Origin: an uncultured Oscillospiraceae bacterium | GTDB lineage: Bacteria; Bacillota; Clostridia; Oscillospirales; Oscillospiraceae | Assembly: GCA_934561175.1 (NCBI GenBank) | Contig: CAKTFW010000006.1 | Span: 1 to 64,000 of the forward strand | Length of the DNA stretch: 64,000 nt | Reading direction: 5' to 3' | Shown: positions 60,922 through 64,000 of the stretch, piece by piece | Position numbering within the stretch: position 1 is the stretch's first letter | Layout: each line of letters opens with the position of its first letter | Position numbers and translations under genes: made by a program | Notes under the pieces: model-generated | The model's database searches: none | Seen by the model: the letters and a program-made list of their open reading frames with translations, nothing else | Told to the model about the DNA's origin: nothing

Positions 60922-62148
60922 ATGTTTACAGCATTTTTCTACTTGCTGCGGGGGCATGGACTGAAGGTTTCCATGAATGAATGGATGACATTGATGGAAG
61001 CGCTGGAAAAGAATTTGCATCAATCCAGCTTGACAGAGTTTTACTATATTGCCAGGGCGATCCTTGTGAAGAGCGAAGCGGATTTTGATAAATTTGACGG
61101 TGCGTTTCTGGAATATTTTCGGGATATTCAGACCTTTGACCGATTGCCGCAGGAGTTGCTTGACTGGCTGGCGAATCCCCAAAAGCAAGCGGAGTACGAT
61201 AAAGATGAGGTAGACCGGCGCATTGGCGGGCTGACACCGGAACAGATCCGCAAGATGCTGGAAGAACGCTTGAAAGAGCAGACAGAACGCCATGATGGCG
61301 GAAAGTATTGGGTCGGTACCGGCGGGACTTCTGCGTTTGGACATTCCGGCTATGCCCCACAGGGCATTCGCATTGGGGGCGAGAGCAAACGCCATTCGGC
61401 ACTACAAGTGGCGGGAGAACGAAATTTTCGGGATTATCGGGAGGACAATGTGCTGGATACGCGCCAGTTCCAGATGGCCTTTCGCCGTTTACGGCAGTTT
61501 TCATCCAGAGTAGACGGACCGAAAGACGAGCTGAATCTGGACGAAACGATTCAGAAGACTTGTGACAATGCAGGAAATTTGGAACTGGTATTTGGCAGAC
61601 CACGGAAAAACACAGTGAAAGTGCTGCTGCTGTTTGATTCCGGCGGATCGATGTGGCCCTATACGCAGCTGTGTTCCATGCTGTTTCAGGCTGCGGTGAA
61701 ATCTGGCCATTTTAAGGATTTACAGATCTATTATTTCCATAACTGCTGGTATGATTTCCTCTTTACAACGCCGGAATGCTATCATAATCAGACAATTGAC
61801 ACCGAATGGGTACTAAACAACATCAAAAGCGACTATAAGGTGATTGTCGTTGGTGACGCGTCAATGTCACCTTATGAGCTTCTTTCACGCGGTGGCTGCA
61901 ATGACTACTATCACTATAATGAGGTGCCGGGTATTGACTGGATTCAACGGTTCACAAACCGCTATGAAAAGATGGTTTGGCTAAACCCGATTCCGCAGCA
62001 ATATTGGCGGGGATATGGCAGCAATACCATCCGTTCCATTGCGGCAGAAGTACCGATGTACCCGCTGACGGTGAAGGGACTGGAAGAGGCGATGAAATAT
62101 CTGGTTTCGGCCCGGAGCCGGCGAGACCCGGATTTGCAGACTGGATAA
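60922..62148 (+). CDS. VWA-domain protein (CoxE-like), MoxR partner
   Basis: 408 aa. N-terminal helical region (FTAFFYLLRGHGLKVSMNEWM), a linker with glycine-rich GTGGTSAFGHSGYAPQG, then a von Willebrand A domain from ~residue 230. The MIDAS sequence is FDSGGSMWPY, i.e. DxGGS instead of DxSGS, with a later GDASMSPYE. The MoxR-VWA pair is a widespread activation module. It starts 1 bp after moxR, so expression is coupled. Function of the complex in this organism is unknown. Confidence 0.85.
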   Translation: MFTAFFYLLRGHGLKVSMNEWMTLMEALEKNLHQSSLTEFYYIARAILVKSEADFDKFDGAFLEYFRDIQTFDRLPQELLDWLANPQKQAEYDKDEVDRRIGGLTPEQIRKMLEERLKEQTERHDGGKYWVGTGGTSAFGHSGYAPQGIRIGGESKRHSALQVAGERNFRDYREDNVLDTRQFQMAFRRLRQFSSRVDGPKDELNLDETIQKTCDNAGNLELVFGRPRKNTVKVLLLFDSGGSMWPYTQLCSMLFQAAVKSGHFKDLQIYYFHNCWYDFLFTTPECYHNQTIDTEWVLNNIKSDYKVIVVGDASMSPYELLSRGGCNDYYHYNEVPGIDWIQRFTNRYEKMVWLNPIPQQYWRGYGSNTIRSIAAEVPMYPLTVKGLEEAMKYLVSARSRRDPDLQTG

Positions 62149-62166
62149 GAGAAAGGGACATGTAAA

Positions 62167-63297
62167 ATGCAGCAAAAGACATTGATTGCATTCTTATTGG
62201 CAGCGGCGCTGTGCGTGGGACTGCGATATCACCCTGTGCAGCAGCTTTCCCCGCCGGAGCTCACCGGCACAGTGTTGGTAAATCGGGAACCAACAACGGC
62301 GACACTGTACCTGGGCGGTACGATTACCAGTGTGAATGTACCGGTTTGCGCAGTGCAGTGGAATGCGGACGGCACGGTGACGGATCTGGAGAAGCAATAT
62401 GTGCAGACGCGCGGCGGTACGGTAGAAAAACAGATGGCGGACCGACTGGAGAATTTGTCGAAGGGTGAATTGATTTGTACACAGTCTATATCGGATGGCC
62501 TGCTGGCGGCATTTTATGACGAGACTGCGGAGGAGCCGCTTACAGTTGTAGAACTGGATGCACAGAGCCAGGTGGTGCTTACGGCAGTAATTCCCAATTT
62601 GCGGGAGAATGCGGCCATTTATGCTATGTCTGCGGATGAACAGACAATTTATCTGTTTGACTATCTGGAAGAGACGGAGTCGATTCTGATTATTCAGGTG
62701 GATCGCGCAACCGGTGTATGCAGCAGCCGCACGGTGGACTGGCAGGATATTGCCGGGCCGTATGCGGAAATGTACCATTTGGGTGGACTGATCCTCAGTC
62801 CAAATCATGTTGCGGTGCGCGATGGGGTGCTTTATATTGTGGAGCAGCACTATGGCGAGGGAGATGGACTTACGCGGGTGTTTGTGTCTGCCTATGATTT
62901 GGAGGCGGAACAGCTGATCGGTGTTCAACTGCTTGGCAATTGCGGCCTGGTGCTTTTAGAGGCAACGGAGGATTCGCTTTGTGTTCTGACCAACGATCCG
63001 AATCCAGAACCGCTGACACTGTCGGTGTTTGACCGGCAGGACTTGAACCTGCGGTCGGTGACGCAATATGAATTGCCTGCGCAGTGGGTTGCACGGACAG
63101 AGGATGATGGAATTGAGTACAGTCTGGATGCTGCAAAGATGACGGAAACGCGCTTGCAAGTTGCGCTGCCTTATCGAACGGAAGCGGACAAAAACCTGGC
63201 GTATCTGGCAGCTTATGATCGTCAGACGGCAGAGCTTTTATATTTGGGAGAGCTGCAGATCGATCAGCCGGAGTACGAAATTTGGTCAATTGAATAA
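62167..63297 (+). CDS. Exported protein of unknown function
   Basis: 376 aa. N-terminal signal/anchor (TLIAFLLAAALCVGLRY), then a beta-rich body with repeated blade-like units (e.g. DEQTIYLFDYLEETESILII, DGVLYIVEQHYGEGDGL, TEDSLCVLTNDPNPEPLTL, NLAYLAAYDRQTAELLYLGEL), compatible with a beta-propeller. Not assigned to a known family. It starts 18 bp after the VWA gene and may be the last gene of that operon, followed by a terminator. Confidence 0.6.
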   Translation: MQQKTLIAFLLAAALCVGLRYHPVQQLSPPELTGTVLVNREPTTATLYLGGTITSVNVPVCAVQWNADGTVTDLEKQYVQTRGGTVEKQMADRLENLSKGELICTQSISDGLLAAFYDETAEEPLTVVELDAQSQVVLTAVIPNLRENAAIYAMSADEQTIYLFDYLEETESILIIQVDRATGVCSSRTVDWQDIAGPYAEMYHLGGLILSPNHVAVRDGVLYIVEQHYGEGDGLTRVFVSAYDLEAEQLIGVQLLGNCGLVLLEATEDSLCVLTNDPNPEPLTLSVFDRQDLNLRSVTQYELPAQWVARTEDDGIEYSLDAAKMTETRLQVALPYRTEADKNLAYLAAYDRQTAELLYLGELQIDQPEYEIWSIE

Positions 63298-63306
63298 TTC
63301 TGATAG

Positions 63307-63346
63307 ATTGGGCGGAGGTGCATTGAAGCATCTCCGCCCAATTTTC
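63307..63346 (+). terminator. Terminator after the exported-protein gene
   Basis: 15-bp stem with one G-T wobble (63307-63321 with 63328-63342), 6-nt loop, T4. Confidence 0.8.
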
Positions 63347-63351
63347 GGAAT

Positions 63352-63386
63352 AAAAAATTCCCCCTCCGGAAATCAGAGGGGGAATT
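63352..63386 (-). terminator. Terminator after the alanine/sodium symporter gene
   Basis: Perfect 11-bp stem (63356-63366 with 63376-63386), 9-nt loop, T6 on the minus strand, 17 bp beyond the symporter stop. Confidence 0.88.
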
Positions 63387-63403
63387 TGCCGATGGTGAAG
63401 GAA

Positions 63404-64000
63404 TTAGTTTTTCGCAGAAGCATCCAGACGCGTGGGGGTATCCTTGTGATGTGCAACACGGCTGACGATACCGGAGAGTGCCAGCAGTGCCAGCAGGTTC
63501 GGGAAGACCATCAGTGCGTTGAACAGGTCAGAGAGGTTCCAGACCAGATCCACTTTCAGTGTAGAACCAAGGACGATAAACGCAACAACCAGCAGTGCAT
63601 AGATCTTGGTGGCTTTCTGGCCGAAGAGCGCCTGAAAATTAACTTTGCCAAAGAAATACCAGCCGATGATGGTGGAGAAAGCGAAGAACAGCATGCAGAT
63701 CGCGACGAAAATGTTGCCGAAGTGGCCGAATGCGCCGCTGAATGCAGCCTGTGCCAGTGCAGTACCCTTCAGGCCACCGCCGACTTCCAGGCAACCAGAG
63801 GTCAAAATGACGAGAGCGGTCAGCGTCAGCACGATGAAAGTGTCGATGAAAACACCCATCATTGCGACGATACCCTGCTCTTCGGGATCCTTGACCTTGG
63901 CCAGTGCATGGGCGTGCGGCGTAGAACCCATACCGGCTTCATTGGAGAACAGGCCGCGGGCAACACCGTAACGCATGGCCTCCCGCACGCCGACGCCGCA
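63404..64000 (-). CDS. Alanine/glycine:cation symporter (AGCS), C-terminal part
   Basis: The C-terminal ~198 residues of an AGCS/AlsT sodium:amino-acid symporter; the N-terminus lies outside the window. Visible family segments: [24 protein letters not shown], then helices [48 protein letters not shown] and [18 protein letters not shown]. Imports alanine or glycine with Na+. Single gene ended by a strong terminator. Confidence 0.88.
   Translation of the reverse strand, partial: CGVGVREAMRYGVARGLFSNEAGMGSTPHAHALAKVKDPEEQGIVAMMGVFIDTFIVLTLTALVILTSGCLEVGGGLKGTALAQAAFSGAFGHFGNIFVAICMLFFAFSTIIGWYFFGKVNFQALFGQKATKIYALLVVAFIVLGSTLKVDLVWNLSDLFNALMVFPNLLALLALSGIVSRVAHHKDTPTRLDASAKN

Noticed and set aside
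1..64000. CRISPR array, prophage or insertion sequence
   Set aside because: No regularly spaced short repeats, Cas genes, phage structural genes or transposase were found. The only repeats are the tRNA-derived copies and isolated hairpins.

Overview
The window reads as a chromosome segment of an anaerobic, Gram-positive-type bacterium of the class Clostridia, most like the gut Oscillospiraceae and relatives. This is inferred from strong AGGAGG-type ribosome binding sites, sigma-A promoters of the TTGACA-17-TATAAT type, a tungsten/molybdenum aldehyde ferredoxin oxidoreductase with a multi-cluster ferredoxin partner, a phosphoketolase, a eukaryote-type NADP isocitrate dehydrogenase, and a LysM-M14 cell-wall peptidase. 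No plasmid, phage or CRISPR feature was seen.

Layout. 0-5.5 kb (minus strand): an envelope operon (small membrane protein, phospholipase-C-like fragment, glycosyltransferase, flippase, DUF368 lipid-carrier transporter, PAP2 phosphatase) followed upstream by an EamA transporter. 5.5-9.3 kb: a sensor kinase/response regulator pair and a BlaI/BlaR pair. 9.3-13.6 kb: a SWIM protein, then a run of ATC-hydrolase-like protein, methyltransferase, acetyltransferase, alpha/beta hydrolase and DUF2812 protein. By my reading 10 of the 17 genes in the first 13.6 kb are broken (single-base frameshifts mostly in homopolymers, in-frame stops, internal deletions). Among about 45 genes in the other 50 kb only fdhD and one ABC gene are clearly broken. 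This contrast argues for a locally decaying region rather than uniform sequencing error, but re-sequencing is needed to decide.

13.7-19.3 kb: an ArsC/Spx-like protein, two SDR dehydrogenases, a disrupted fdhD, an MFS transporter and a LysR regulator. 19.6-31.8 kb: a MATE exporter, then the metabolic core of the window: a four-cluster ferredoxin, a W/Mo aldehyde ferredoxin oxidoreductase-family enzyme, ModABC oxyanion uptake, and a nearly complete late molybdopterin pathway (MoeA, a second MoeA-like protein, MoaA, a MobB-MoaC fusion, a MogA-MOSC fusion). A multi-stem RNA leader lies in front of modA. 31.9-33.1 kb: a ribbon-helix-helix protein and a lipoprotein.

33.3-39.8 kb is the most interesting part. 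Two convergent operons (secreted protein plus two ABC transporter halves; MBL hydrolase, ATC-hydrolase-like protein and ZIP metal transporter) each begin at an inverted repeat GTTAG-N6-CTAAC. The same repeat precedes the other ATC-hydrolase-like gene at 10.46 kb. I found only these three copies, so they look like one small regulon whose regulator lies outside the window.

39.9-43.4 kb: a P1B-type ATPase with DUF6110, then tRNA-Pro(UGG) with two truncated copies of its 5' half. 43.5-64 kb: mainly housekeeping genes (trmB joined in frame to icd, rpoD, prfA, tsaC/sua5, coaE, M18 and M14 peptidases, xfp, gluQ, a MoxR/VWA pair) and the start of an alanine/sodium symporter cut by the window edge.
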